Source: Arctopsyche grandis (Eukaryota; Arthropoda; Insecta; Trichoptera; Hydropsychidae). From it: a stretch of DNA of 64,000 nucleotides. A program made the position numbers and the translations under genes. The stretch spans positions 28,517,001-28,581,000 of the forward strand of contig NC_135362.1 of NCBI RefSeq assembly GCF_051622035.1. Direction: 5' to 3'. Positions 23,527 to 34,280 of the stretch are shown piece after piece. Below the pieces are notes generated by a model that was not told the DNA's origin, made no database searches, and saw only the letters and a list, made by a program, of their open reading frames with translations. Within the stretch, counting starts at the first letter, position 1. The number at the start of each line of letters is the position of its first letter.

Positions 23527-24325
23527 TACATTTGATACAAATATTATTAGTATTGTAACGTATACTAAACAGAGCCGCCGAGTAATTGCGATCGGATTAG
23601 GCCGGGTAGCGTCCTGAGAGACCGTGTGACCGGGGTAAGTGGTTTTAAGGATTAGCGACATGCTAAGTGCATGAAAGCTAAACAATGATTGCACTTCTCA
23701 TACCGTGGGAATACATATCCAAATACGTGACTATACAGTAGGTAAACAGATTAGACGTCCTGAGAGATCTACCCCTTATAAGGCGGTACGTAGGCGATAT
23801 CACGTCATTCTGGACGGAGTACTGGGAATGCGTGTATCTCCTTAATCATCAATAAATGCTGTGAGACGACTGTTGGCCTTTTACTTGGATCCTCCACCCA
23901 CCCCTACGCAACAGTATTATACAAAGTACATAAATACATATCAATTAATATTCACAGAGACATCTATATATGTATGGTCAAATTTGTAAATTTGCAGTAT
24001 TTTAATCAATTCAGCGAAATTCAGTAAATACATATCAACTAACATCCATAGAGACATTTATGGTCAAATTTGTGAATTTGCAGCATTTTATACAATTCAG
24101 CGAAATTCGAGATTGCTGAAAACTCGAGATTTTGCGAGAAAATGGGTAAGGTTGCCAATTTGTTGGAACCATTTTAAAGAAAATCAGATAAATTAGTAAA
24201 CTCTGATAGGAAACGATCGACCCGGAGTCACAAATCCAAGGTCTGGCCAGCAGAAACCAGTGGGATTTGAACCCGTGACCACTCTGTTCAAAGCATTATA
24301 TGGTAACCACTAGTCTATTCTGCAA
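23527..24325 (-). mobile_element. SINE family 1, duplicated-tail subfamily, hit by a solo LTR
   Basis: Inverted SINE with a tRNA-like head near 24260-24325. Its 3' body is present twice in tandem (about 85 bp each: 23930-24015 and 24016-24100, both with GGTCAAATTTGT.AATTTGCAG). The outer tail is split by the LTR at 23554-23913. The same duplicated tail occurs in the copy at 39283-40075, so it marks a subfamily. Confidence 0.8.
23554..23913 (+). mobile_element. Solo LTR, family with RTAT targets
   Basis: 360 bp from TGTAACG to CGCAACA, flanked by GTAT on both sides, inside a SINE whose uninterrupted form (TTAGTATTATAC) is seen near 33945. Closely similar to the LTR at 39459-39873. Fossil, no internal part. 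Confidence 0.9.
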
Positions 24326-24774
24326 TAAAATAATCGCGAGAATAATAATTAATAGCTTTAGGCAAAAAAACAATTTTAAAGGTTTTTAGTATTTGAAGCA
24401 AAGAAATGGTTTTCTTGGAGTGTTTTTTTTTTTTTAATATTCGAATTGTATCCAAATGTTCATAATACCACTCGTCTATTCTGCTGGGTATTTTACTGCC
24501 AACGAAATATATTATACATTTGTAGTATGTATGTGTACATATATGTATGTATGTATGTTATAGTCACAGTGTACATTTCGTTCATTCATGAACATATTAG
24601 TTTGTTCATACACGAACAAATTGACTAACGAAATAGTATCTTCATGAACAAATTTTAGGCATAAGTTTATGTATTCTCAATCATTTGTCCCATCCTCTAC
24701 GTATAGAACCCTAAACTGAAATAAAACATATACAAATCATAATAATGGCCATGGTATTGGTTTAATTGAAAGCC

Positions 24775-25090
24775 ATTTATATTTAAATATAATATCGGGC
24801 ATATGTGCCGCTCCTGGTTCAAATAAAGCGCAATCTGTAAGTTCAATTTTCGAACACCTTGATCCGTATATCGGCAATAACGCGGCGAATTTTGGCTTCC
24901 AAGCCATCCATCGTCTCCGGTTTATCGGTGTATACTAACAACGTCACATATGCCCACATAAAATAATCCAAAGGTACTAAATCTCACGATTTTGGAGGCC
25001 AATTCAAGACCGTAAAATGGACATAGCACACAATACTGAACTTTCGCGAACTGAACCACAATTTTTGAAATAAATTTGCAGAATTTGCAA
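24775..25090 (-). mobile_element. Tc1/mariner (IS630-type) transposase fragment
   Basis: The minus strand reads NWPPKS, a stop, then DLVPLDYFMWAYVTLLVYTD and KPETMDGLEAKIRRVIADIR, the familiar end of the DDE domain (P-L-D-Y-F-x-W with the last catalytic Asp). Further stops follow near the C-terminus. Only the last third remains. Confidence 0.75.
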
Positions 25091-25412
25091 TCGTTTTTCT
25101 AGCATAATTGTATTTATGGTAAAATGACAAACGAAATTGAGTACAAATCCACTATGTATTAACTGTAAATTGGCTTCTTTTGGAAAAAAAAATACTAATT
25201 AAAAAATAAACCTATAAAAAAAAATTATATGAACCCTTACATGCAATGTACGCACATTATCCTGGATTGCGATATTTTTCATGATAGTCGAAACAGGAAT
25301 TACAGCAACGATGTAATGCAGTTTCCATAGGATATAATTTTTAAATACTTGGCGTTTCGACACCTCAATGATTTTGAAAGCTCAAAAGTTTCGTGTGACA
25401 CCTGTTGAGTAT
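25091..25412. other. No recognisable gene or repeat
   Basis: AT-rich with no open frames of interest. Confidence 0.45.
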
Positions 25413-25721
25413 TGTTGCATAGGGGTGGGTGGAGGATCCAAATGAAAGGCCTAAGTCACTTCACAGCATTTATTGGGTGATTAGGGAGATTCACACACCG
25501 CCAGTGCTCCCTCCAGAATGAATTGATATGGCCTAAGTACATGCTTATAAAGGGCAGGTAGCTCAATGCATTTTCCTCGACACGTTTGTTTACTCACCGT
25601 CTCACGCTCGTCCGGATTCTTAGAAATAGCGGAGATGCTACTCAGCCTAATCCGAGGGTCTCCATTGTTGCCCTCGAATTTACTTAAGCCCGATTGCACT
25701 TAACCAGCGGCGTATGTTACA
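25413..25721 (-). mobile_element. Solo LTR, tandem pair, first member
   Basis: 309 bp from TGTTGC to GTTACA, GTAT on each side. Minus strand carries AATAAATGCTGTGA and the GGATCC block. Separated from the next LTR only by GTAT. Fossil. Confidence 0.85.
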
Positions 25722-25725
25722 GTAT

Positions 25726-26100
25726 TGGTGGGTGGAGGATCTAAGTAAAAGGCCAACAGTCGTATCACAGCATTTATTGATGATTAAGGAGATACACGCA
25801 CTGTCACTGCTCAGTCCAGAATGACATGATATCGCCTACGTACCACCTCATAAAGGGTAGATCTCTCAGGACGCCTAATCTGTTTACCTGTTGTATAGTC
25901 ACGTATTCGGATATGTATTTCTACGACATTAGGTCTCCCCGTACCGATTCTGAGAAATAACTAATAACGGTCATTGTTTAGCCTAAATGCACTTAGAGTC
26001 CAGATATAATCCTTGGAGGTAAGTGCATGCACTTAGTTAATCCGATAACAGATATCCGTTGGTCTAAGTGCAATTCGCTCAATCCGCGGCGTACGTAACA
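25726..26100 (-). mobile_element. Solo LTR, tandem pair, second member
   Basis: About 375 bp in the same orientation as its neighbour, ending GTAACA and followed by GTAT. Looks incomplete at the shared boundary. Same family by the GGATC, AATAAATGCTGTGA (complement) and TATAAGG-like blocks. Fossil. Confidence 0.8.
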
Positions 26101-26530
26101 GTATTATATATTCGAAAATAGCTTTTGACTGTCAGACAACAATTTCGAAAACATTTGTTATGGAAATTGTGTGACACCATTTTTTACATACATATACATA
26201 TGTATGTATATGTATATACGTTTATTATAATAGTATTATACCATATATGTACATGATATATTATACTTGTAGATCAGATGAGTTCATTTTAATTTTAGTC
26301 TACAGGAGATTATCACTGTTAAACAGTATGCATACATATTCGTACATAATTCAGGTGTCAATATATTTATTTAGTGCATTCATTTGAGATATGCCAAAAA
26401 TGATAAGAAAGCTAATTGAAACAATAAAATATCTCAGCAATCAGCATGTAATCCTAATGTATGCCTAAAGCATGATTAGAACATGACTTCAGCATGACCA
26501 ATATATGCACATACATACATACATACGTAC
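26101..26530. other. No gene; microsatellite-rich
   Basis: TATG/TACA runs near 26186-26222 and 26506-26530; otherwise AT-rich. Confidence 0.5.
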
Positions 26531-26650
26531 TAGGGCATCCAATCCCGGGATCCCGGTTCTCGGGATCCTTGGATCCCGGCGTTTTTTGGTACCGTGAATC
26601 CCGGTGCTGAAACTAGTCTCAATACCGGGATTACGGTTCTGGCAGAAATG
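26531..26650. repeat. CCCGGGATCCCGG-rich segment
   Basis: Several copies of ATCCCGG and its complement in 120 bp after TAGGGCATCCAATCCCGGG. Such ends occur in some hAT elements; no matching right end found, so the class is open. Confidence 0.4.
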
Positions 26651-26724
26651 TATTTAAATACAATACATAAAACAACGTTATATTAGGTCATCCGCTCGAA
26701 AATATTGTTTTTTATACGGATTTT

Positions 26725-27400
26725 TGAGAATCACTTGTGATTCAACCATCGGTCAACACGTGACGAAAAACTTGAATATGAAGAGAAGTACCGGAATGGC
26801 ATGTCTCGACATATGTACATAGAAAAAGCTTTCGACACGGTTTGGCACGATGGACTCATTCATAATCTCCTTATAAAGAAAATACCAAACTACCTAACTC
26901 TCATCATCAAATTGTACCTAACTCGTAGAAAGCTAGTGGTTAGCGTAAATAATGAATTATCATCTCCAAAAATAATCTTAGCTGGCGTTCCGCAGGGGAG
27001 CTTGCTTGGCCCACTCTTGCTTTCCATATATATGTATAAATGACATACCTATTCCAAAAAACTGTCACATAGCCCTATATGCAAATGATACCGCTTGCTT
27101 CACAAGTAGCAAAAAAACAGACACTATTCTTAAAAATCTTGAATTTGCAATTAAAACAATGACGGAACACTTCACTAAGTAGAAAATTCAAATTAATCAA
27201 ACCAAAGCAGACGCCATATTCTTTAGTGTCTGAAAGAGAAAGTCTGAAATGGCAGTCAGTAATAAAATATTTAGGAGTAACGTTCGATAAAAGAATGAGA
27301 TGGGTACCTCACATTGAGGGAGCGAAATGCAAGGCGATGCGGGGTATATCCTCAATATATCCAATATTAATCGCCATAGTTCTTTATTAACTCAAAATAA
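26725..27400 (+). mobile_element. Jockey-type LINE reverse transcriptase fragment
   Basis: Encodes EKAFDTVWHDGLIHNLL, AGVPQGSLLGPLLLSIYM, then in another frame HIALYANDTACF (catalytic box with N in place of the second D) and KYLGVTFDKRMRW. Several frameshifts and stops; clearly dead. Order and motifs are those of Jockey-clade RT. Confidence 0.85.
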
Positions 27401-27467
27401 AATAAAATAATTATATCGCCCGCTCATATTACCACTATTAACCTATGATTTTTTGTTAAAAAAATAA

Positions 27468-27660
27468 AAAGCTGTATTTTTAAGTCATTGATTGATGTGG
27501 ATTCACTCGTTTCATTTGAGGAGAAAGAATTTGAATTGATTCATGATTTGGTGAAAATGCTAAAACCTGTAAAGATAGCGGTCGAATCATTTTGTCGTCG
27601 TGATGCAACACTTTTCTCAGCTGACACGACTATAAATTGAATTGTATGAACAATTAAGGA
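27468..27660 (+). mobile_element. hAT transposase fragment
   Basis: The frame reads SLIDVDSLVSFEEKEFELIH, DLVKMLKPVKIAVESFCRRD, ATLFSADTTIN and stops. The LKPV..AVE.LCRRDATL pattern is typical of the middle of BED-finger hAT transposases. Isolated remnant downstream of the P450. Confidence 0.7.
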
Positions 27661-27918
27661 AACAGTGATTTAGCAATTTGAATAAACAAACGTCGGACTC
27701 TTGTTTCTTCTTTATTCATTGAAAAGCAAAACCAAATAATACATTTCACGGATTCATTAACACCGAGCACAAACAATACACTTACAAACTATCACAACCC
27801 CGATGGGCTTAAAACTATTACACATATAATTGAAGAAAATTACAGCTACATACATTATTAGTTTCATATTTGATACAAACACATAATTAATATTATATTT
27901 AATTTAAATATTACGTAA

Positions 27919-30900
27919 TTAATTATTCAACGACTTAATATCAAGAACTACGTCACAATTGGGTGTGTTGCCAAATCTCTTCGGACTCATTCGGATATCA
28001 TTCGGCGTTTTTGGCGATACGGTTATCTTGTGATTCCTAATTGCGCTTATTATCGAAACTTTTATCATCATCACACCGAATCTCATACCTGCAAAAGAGT
28101 ATGATTAAAATCAATGATTGCAATCATATCAACAGATACCAAGTACAGATTCATTCATGCAACACGCTACTAAATCTGATCTAGCACATCATATTATTAA
28201 TGTATCGCAAATTATGCTTATCATTTACGCAATTACACATGATTGTAATATTTACCTATGCAAGTCCTCGGTCCCAAGCTGAAAGGCAAAAACGGTTTTT
28301 CTTGGGCCAAATGAATATCGTCGAATCTTTCAGGAATGATCTTATCTGGATTTTCATAATATTTTTCATCGTTTTGACAACCCTGTGGAATTCACTTTCG
28401 TTATTACACGTACTTCAAATTTATCTTTAAAATTAATTGTAAATTATGTTTACCGCTATTGGGATCATCAGCTTAGTTCCTTTATCGATCGTTATGTTGG
28501 TGCCAGGAATAATGTAATCGGCTGTACATATTCTGTCTACAAATGGGAATGGGGGATGCTTTCTGAAACATTCTGTAAATATTTATGATTATTTTTCGTT
28601 AGTATTAGTATATGTATAATATATGGATATAAACACGGACGCGATGTGTGTGGGTATGTGTATTTGTGCCAGACCGTCAACACACAGCCAGTCAGAGCTA
28701 AGGGCCGGGCCGCACCGTGCAACTTTGTCGGCTGACTTGTTGCGCGACACGAAAAAATGTATGGAAATGTGTGCTACAAACAAGTTGACGAGTGTGGCAT
28801 GTCCCATCTACCTACATGCATTGGTCTGGTCGCCCTCAACCAAGTTGTTCGCGAGTTGAGCGGTGCGGTCCGGCCCAAAGTCATCAAAGGGAAGTGGAGG
28901 GGTGTGGAGCGTCATGTGACGTCAGACCGAGCGACGGGTGGCACATACACACACACACACACACATTCATTCATCATTTCGAACGGGCTGGATTAGTGAA
29001 CGTGTGATGCGCACACTTTTTATTATAATTAATATTACGTGTGCGTGCGCCTATGAATTACCTTGCATTATATTTATAGATAACATATGACTTTATTTTA
29101 ACTCGTGTATCAATTTCTTTCCGAAAACAACGGGCAGAATACTAGTATTAAATACAAACAATAATAATGATAGTATACCGTTGACAAATTTTCCTAAGTA
29201 AGTCATCTTTTGCAGGCCTTCGAATGTAACTTGACCATCATATTCAGCGGAGACTTCCTCAATCTCTTTTCTTAGTTTTTCTTGGATGTCTGGATTTCGA
29301 GCTGCTTCCAAAATGGTAAATATAACACCGCTGGCAGCCGTTTCAAATCCAGCAGTGAAAAACATGAACAGTTGAGAAGCCAAATTGTCATCATCAGGCT
29401 CTGGAAATTGATAATTTAATTTAAAATTTACTCATAAACATTTGTATCGTTAATTATTTAAACCTCCTTTACAAATTAAAAAAAAATCCTCCTAAAAAAA
29501 CCATTTCTTTGCTTCAAATACTAAAAACCTTTAAAATTGTTTGTTTGCCTAAAGCTATTAATTATTATTCTCGCGATTATTTTATTGCAGAATAGACTAG
29601 TGGTTAGCATATAATGCTTTCAACAGAGTGGTCACGGGTTCAAATCCCACTGGCTTCTGCTGGCCAGACCTTGGATTTGTGACTCCAGCTCGATCGTTTC
29701 CTATCAGAGTTTGCCAATTTATCTGATTTTCATTAAAACGGTGGCAACCTTACCCATTTTCTCGCAAAATCTCAAGTTTTCAGCAATCTCGAATTTCGCT
29801 GAATTGTATAAAATGCTGCAAATTTAACCATAGATATTAATTGATATCTATTTATGTACTTTATATAATACTAATAATATATCTATCAAATGTACAATGT
29901 TTCTGGCCAGGAAGGGTTTACCTTTTAGGCCTTCCTGGTATATAAATTAAAAAGATATAATTAAATAAAATTAAAATAATTGCAAATAAAATTCTGAGCC
30001 ATCAAATAATATGATACAAACGAGCGGTTTTAGAAAAAGCTTTAAATAATATAATATGTATGTTATACAAACTCTCACATTTCATACATAAAATGTATAA
30101 TACCTACATATATAATAACACATGTAATTATATCAATATATTGAACAAAACGTGACAATATTTTGAATTGGCTGAAAGTGATAAAAAAAACACTTGAGTT
30201 TATATCTTTCAATATCGCCAAAATCAATACAATATACATATGTATGTATGTACAAAATATGCTATCGTAATATGTAGATCGTATCTTATTGGCTTTGTAA
30301 CGAGGCAAATTAAGATAATGTTATAATATTGGATTGTGGATTATCTACCGATCATTTCACCGTCGTTTCCTTCCCACGGCCCTTTCTTCCTCATCTCCAA
30401 AAGGGCATCAATATAATCGCCATGTCGATTTTCAGGATTTTCAGCCATCACACTTTTGACGGTTTGCTTCATCACATCGTACACAGACTCCGGCAACAAG
30501 GATATTCTAAAAGTGTTCATGATTTCAGGCGCCAGGAACAGAGTGTTCGTTCTCATAGATCGGTTAATAGACTCTTCGAACAACTAAAAAGTATTCACAG
30601 ATTAATTTAAATACATTAATAGTATTAACGGATCAATGGTAATGGGTGAAATTTACCGTGTTGCCCAATTTTCTCATTGTATCATTTTCTGGATCCTTCA
30701 TAGCTAAACCGTTTCTCCTGAATACAGCATCTGATATGCTGTCTGCTGTGTAACAGCATGAGAGCTCTTTGATGTCAAGCTCTGAATCTATCGATGAAAT
30801 ATCGTATTAAAAAATATTCTTTATAAAAAACAGTGTGAAATTCAAATATAGATCGATTACTTTTTTTGAAGATGTCTTCGAATTCATTTCCAACTCTGAC

Positions 30901-31520
30901 CAAGGCATCAAAGATTGCCTTTTGCTTCTTAGTTGTGAAGATAGGTGAAAGTCTTGCCCTAGTATTTTTCCACTCCTTTCCATGGATGGAAAACAAACTG
31001 TAAATAAACATGGTTTTAGTTTAAAATGCATATATTATCCTAATAGTATAGTATATGTCCTGCCGAAGCAGGACATGTTAAAAAGTGTGTTATGTACCTT
31101 CTAGCTCCGATTGGATCAGTTTTTTTCGATATTGTCAATATGCGATTGTTAAAATATTGAAAGTCCTGTTTCAGAACACGATTTACCAGTTCGAAATCTC
31201 TCACAAGAAGGCAAGGCTTATCGGCCATAAATATACCAACATAAGGCTCATCCTTATAGTCACTAATGAACAGATACAATAACATCAAAAATAGTTCGAC
31301 ACCATATGAAATATAACCTGTAAATTTATACTTACTTGTAAATCTTCAGCAAGAATTCACCAATAGACTCTTTGTATGTGAAAATCGGTCCCAGGTTTCC
31401 AAGAAAAGGCACCGGCTTCAAATAAACAATTCCTCTGTCCTTCCAATAGTTGAAATTCCTAGTGACGTACAAGTATACCGTCACTATCAACGAAGTGAAC
31501 AAAATCAGTGTAGTTATCAT
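27919..31520 (-). CDS. Cytochrome P450, CYP3 clan (CYP6-like), nine exons
   Basis: Haem monooxygenase of the microsomal type, probably oxidising xenobiotics or endogenous lipophilic compounds with P450 reductase at the ER; the substrate is unknown. I assembled nine exons with GT/AG borders and matching phases: 31336-31520, 31098-31262, 30861-30997, 30657-30787, 30349-30583, 29179-29400, 28454-28572, 28256-28382 and 27919-28088, together 496 residues, a normal family length. Visible landmarks: N-terminal membrane anchor (residues 2-20), WKNTR of helix C, AGFET of helix I (301-305), ECFR (ExxR, 359-362), PERF (415-418) and FSLGPRTCIG with the haem-ligand Cys439. The start is the first ATG before the anchor. 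AATAAA on the minus strand at 27711-27716. Intron 5 holds a SINE and intron 6 a short MITE. CYP6 versus CYP9 is not decided; clan call is firm. Confidence 0.93.
28702..28876. mobile_element. Short GC-rich MITE in P450 intron 6
   Basis: 175 bp with inverted ends GGGCCGGGCCGCACCG and its near complement CGGTGCGGTCCGGCCC. TAA lies outside the left end and AAA outside the right, compatible with a worn PIF/Harbinger TAA duplication. The base composition is very unlike the gene around it. Confidence 0.65.
28945..28970. repeat. CA dinucleotide run
   Basis: About ten CA units inside P450 intron 6. Confidence 0.8.
29500..29975 (+). mobile_element. SINE family 1 with 5' extension, in P450 intron 5
   Basis: The SINE proper starts near 29589 (AGAATAGACTAGTGGTTAGC, B box GGTTCAAATCC) and ends after CCTTCCTGGTATATAAATT. 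The preceding 85 bp (TTTCTTTGCTTCAAATAC, CTAAAGCTATTAATTATTA) match, inverted, the sequence just outside the copy at 23.5-24.3 kb. The shared unit is therefore longer than the SINE. Confidence 0.8.
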
Positions 31521-31590
31521 GGTGATTTTGAACGTGCGTGATTGACGAGAGCTAAGTTCAATCTATACCTGATTGAACGCATGCTGCTTG

Positions 31591-31598
31591 TTTATATA
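31591..31598 (-). promoter_or_regulatory. TATA box of the P450 gene
   Basis: TATATAAA on the minus strand, about 71 bp upstream of the ATG at 31520, leaving room for a short 5' UTR. Position and sequence fit; the start site itself is not visible. Confidence 0.5.
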
Positions 31599-31599
31599 T

Positions 31600-32009
31600 G
31601 ATCTCCATGCATGGCGTGTCTGTGACGTATTGATATTTACCTGTGATGAAAGCTGCTATCTCATCTGAAGTGTTGTAATCTAATGATGATAGAAATCTCA
31701 GTGATAAATTAGCGTAAACTTTGAACTGAATTGTTCTCAATTTTTTTTTTATTATTTGACTACATATCTATTATACTACATTGTTTACTAAATAGTCGAA
31801 TTGTATCACATTAATTACTTTATCTATGTACGTAGTAACAATAAATGAAGTTTTGTAACTCGAGATTTTGACTGATTCGAACTCAGAATCGATCACTGAT
31901 CACGTTTACATGATCTCGAAAAAATTTGTGTGTGTGTCTGTGTATTTTGGGGAATTTTTGAACACCGTTCGTCCTATCGAGCTGAAACTTAGTATTGGTT
32001 AATGAAATT
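31600..32009. other. P450 upstream region, no gene
   Basis: AT-rich with a short GT run near 31930. It may hold P450 regulatory sites; none recognised. Confidence 0.4.
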
Positions 32010-32640
32010 CTTATCGATATGACATGAATTTTTTTCAAATTTTTAAGTTGACCGTAAATGGTACCTCCCCTTATACCGATCTCCGCCACGGGCCCGAATG
32101 TGAAACGCCCGAAAACGCAAATATCGGAAGGCAAAGATCGAAAATCGAAAGATCTTAAGTCGAAAGATCAAAAAAAAAGGGTGCATGGTAAACGGTACAT
32201 ACTCTCGTACATACACACTTAATTTGCGCGAGCTGGATACAACAGGAACAAGAGGAACAGGCTTTTCCTCCCGTATTAATGTGCGCCCACAGAATATGGA
32301 AGGAAAACCCTGTTCCTCTTGTTCCTGTTGTATCCTGCTCGCGCAAATTAAGTGAGTATGTACCGTTTACCATGCACCCTTTTTTTATCTTTCGACTTAA
32401 GATCTTTCGATTTTCGATCTTTGCCTTCCGATATTTGCGTTTTCGGGCGTTTCACATTCAGGCCCGTGAGGTAGACCCCCCCCCCCCTTATACATATATA
32501 GGTGTCCTCTTTTTTTAAGTTTTTGAATTCATTTATAACTGAATTGGACTGAAGTTTTTTTTAAATATAATAGAAATTATAAATTTTATACCCCAATATT
32601 TTTTAAATATTTTTACCTGAACCGGAAGTAGTACTTTTAA
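32010..32640 (+). repeat. Dispersed repeat interrupted by a foldback element
   Basis: Left part (TTTTAAGTTGACCGTAAATG, ACCTCCCCTTATA) and right part (AGGTGTCCTCTTTTT, TAATAGAAATTA) are contiguous in the copy at 21010-21180. Confidence 0.75.
32076..32480. mobile_element. Foldback MITE, long-palindrome family, copy 2
   Basis: Arms start CACGGGCCCGAATGTGAAAC on the left with the complement at about 32448-32468. The interior is as in copy 1, including the GCGCGAGCTGGATACAACAG arm. CCCCTTATA is duplicated on both sides (9 bp), directly supported by the empty site at 21045. Confidence 0.88.
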
Positions 32641-33460
32641 TCTAGAGAATCAAGGTTTTTTATGTTTTTCTCAGAAACCTTTTGGTTTATTGAACTGAAA
32701 TTTCATATCTACAAGCTTAAACTTAATACCAAGTTATGAGTAAAATTTGGTAAGCTTCCGTCAACCGAAAGTGGCAGTTTACTCTTGTTCGATTTTTCTT
32801 CTACTATATTTTTTGACCTATCGATTTTAAGCTATTTAAATAGTTTAAAAATCAAGCAATTGATGAACCAAATTTCAAAGATTATACTCTAGTGCAGCGG
32901 TTTTTCGCGTACCACTTAGTGGTACGCGAAAAAAAATCAATAATGGCGGACATGCAGGAATGGATGATTTACAATGATAAATAGAAATATTTTTTTTATA
33001 ATTAATAAACATTATCATAATAAATCATAGTTGACGTATCGATGAATTCATTAAATGTCATTAAAATTATTACGTAAGGAGATTTAATTAAGAAAAAATA
33101 TATATTTTATTATATAATATGTACTTTGTAATTTTGTGTTTTTATTAAAACCATTTATCAGTAATAGAAGTATGACGAAATAATATATAAATATATTAAA
33201 TTTTGAGCATATTATAATTGTAACTCCGCAAATAACTTTTTTTCCACAAAATTTCTTAACAAAACAGATTCATTGCGTCTACCATGTCTTCACATTCCTT
33301 ACCATGCAAATACTAATGCAAATAAAAATGGGTTCACTCTTGTCAATTTCTATTGTCAACCTTTTTTTTGCTCTCTAGCATTGTAGGACAATAGTAATTG
33401 ACAATAGCTAACCCTATTTCTTAGGAAATGAAAACGCCACCGCCGAAGTCTAGTGATGAT
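32641..33460. other. No gene; AT-rich, one palindrome
   Basis: A palindrome at 32903-32935 (TTTTTCGCGTACCACT and its complement) follows GTGCAGCGG, which resembles the worn end of a hAT element. The rest has no recognisable content. Confidence 0.45.
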
Positions 33461-33464
33461 CAGA

Positions 33465-33645
33465 GATCGGCTAAACATGGGTTCGACTACACGTTCTATT
33501 GTCAATTTATTAGAAAGGGGGTGTTTTCACAAGCTGTGTTTGCTCTCTTCCTTTGAACACTGAAGGTTTTTCTAAAAAAAATATTGACCATTTCTAAAAA
33601 TAATGCACCAACATGTAGCCGATCTCTGATGATGAGACTATATTC
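33465..33645. repeat. Inverted repeat, MITE-like
   Basis: GATCAGAGATCGGCTAAACATG near 33470 (first 16 bases) is complementary to TAGCCGATCTCTGATGAT near 33617. The interior is unpaired. It could be a small decayed MITE. Confidence 0.45.
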
Positions 33646-33867
33646 AGCGTGATCATCAAAATTAACAAGACCAATCACTCAATTATTAGAAAAACCGTAT
33701 AAGATTTTCATATATGTATGTATGTAACTAAGAAGCAGTTTTTCGTAATACCCAAATTCCCCAAATGTAAAAATAAAAACCAAAAGTATGTAGATATTTT
33801 CAAATACAACTCACAAAAAAAACCACGGCTGTGAAATTTATTTTTTACATACACATGTACATATGTA

Positions 33868-34280
33868 TATACCAGTAAGGCCTAACAGGTAAACCCATTG
33901 GGCCTTCCTTGCCAGAAACATTGTTAATTTGATACAAATATTATTAGTATTATACAAAGTACATAAATACATATCAATTAATATCCACAGAGACATCTAT
34001 GGTCAAATTTGTAAATTTGAAGCATTTTATTCAATTCAGCAAAATTCGAGATTGCTGAAAACTCGAGATTTTGCGAGAAAAATGGTAAGGTTGCCAATTT
34101 GTTGGAACCGTTTCAATGAAAATCAGATAAATTGGCAAACTCTGATAGGAAACGATCGACCTGGAGCACAAACCAAGGTCCCACTGGTTGTTGCTGGCCA
34201 GCAACAACCAGTGGGACTCAAACCCGTGACCACTATGTTCGAAAGCATATATGCTAACCACTAGACGACGCTGCTGGTTG
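33868..34280 (-). mobile_element. SINE family 1, full-length, with internal palindrome
   Basis: Complete inverted copy from the 3' end (AAGGCCTAACAGGTAAACCC) to the tRNA-like head (TATGCTAACCACTAGACG). At 34180-34215 it holds a perfect 36-bp palindrome (half site CCCACTGGTTGTTGCTGG) that replaces the ordinary GGTCTGGCCAGCAG segment. Confidence 0.85.

Noticed and set aside
29093-29178. P450 truncated after helix I with a novel hydrophobic C-terminus
   Set aside because: Exons 7-9 with ExxR completion, PERF and the haem-binding loop were found downstream in correct phase, so the read-through is most likely intronic.
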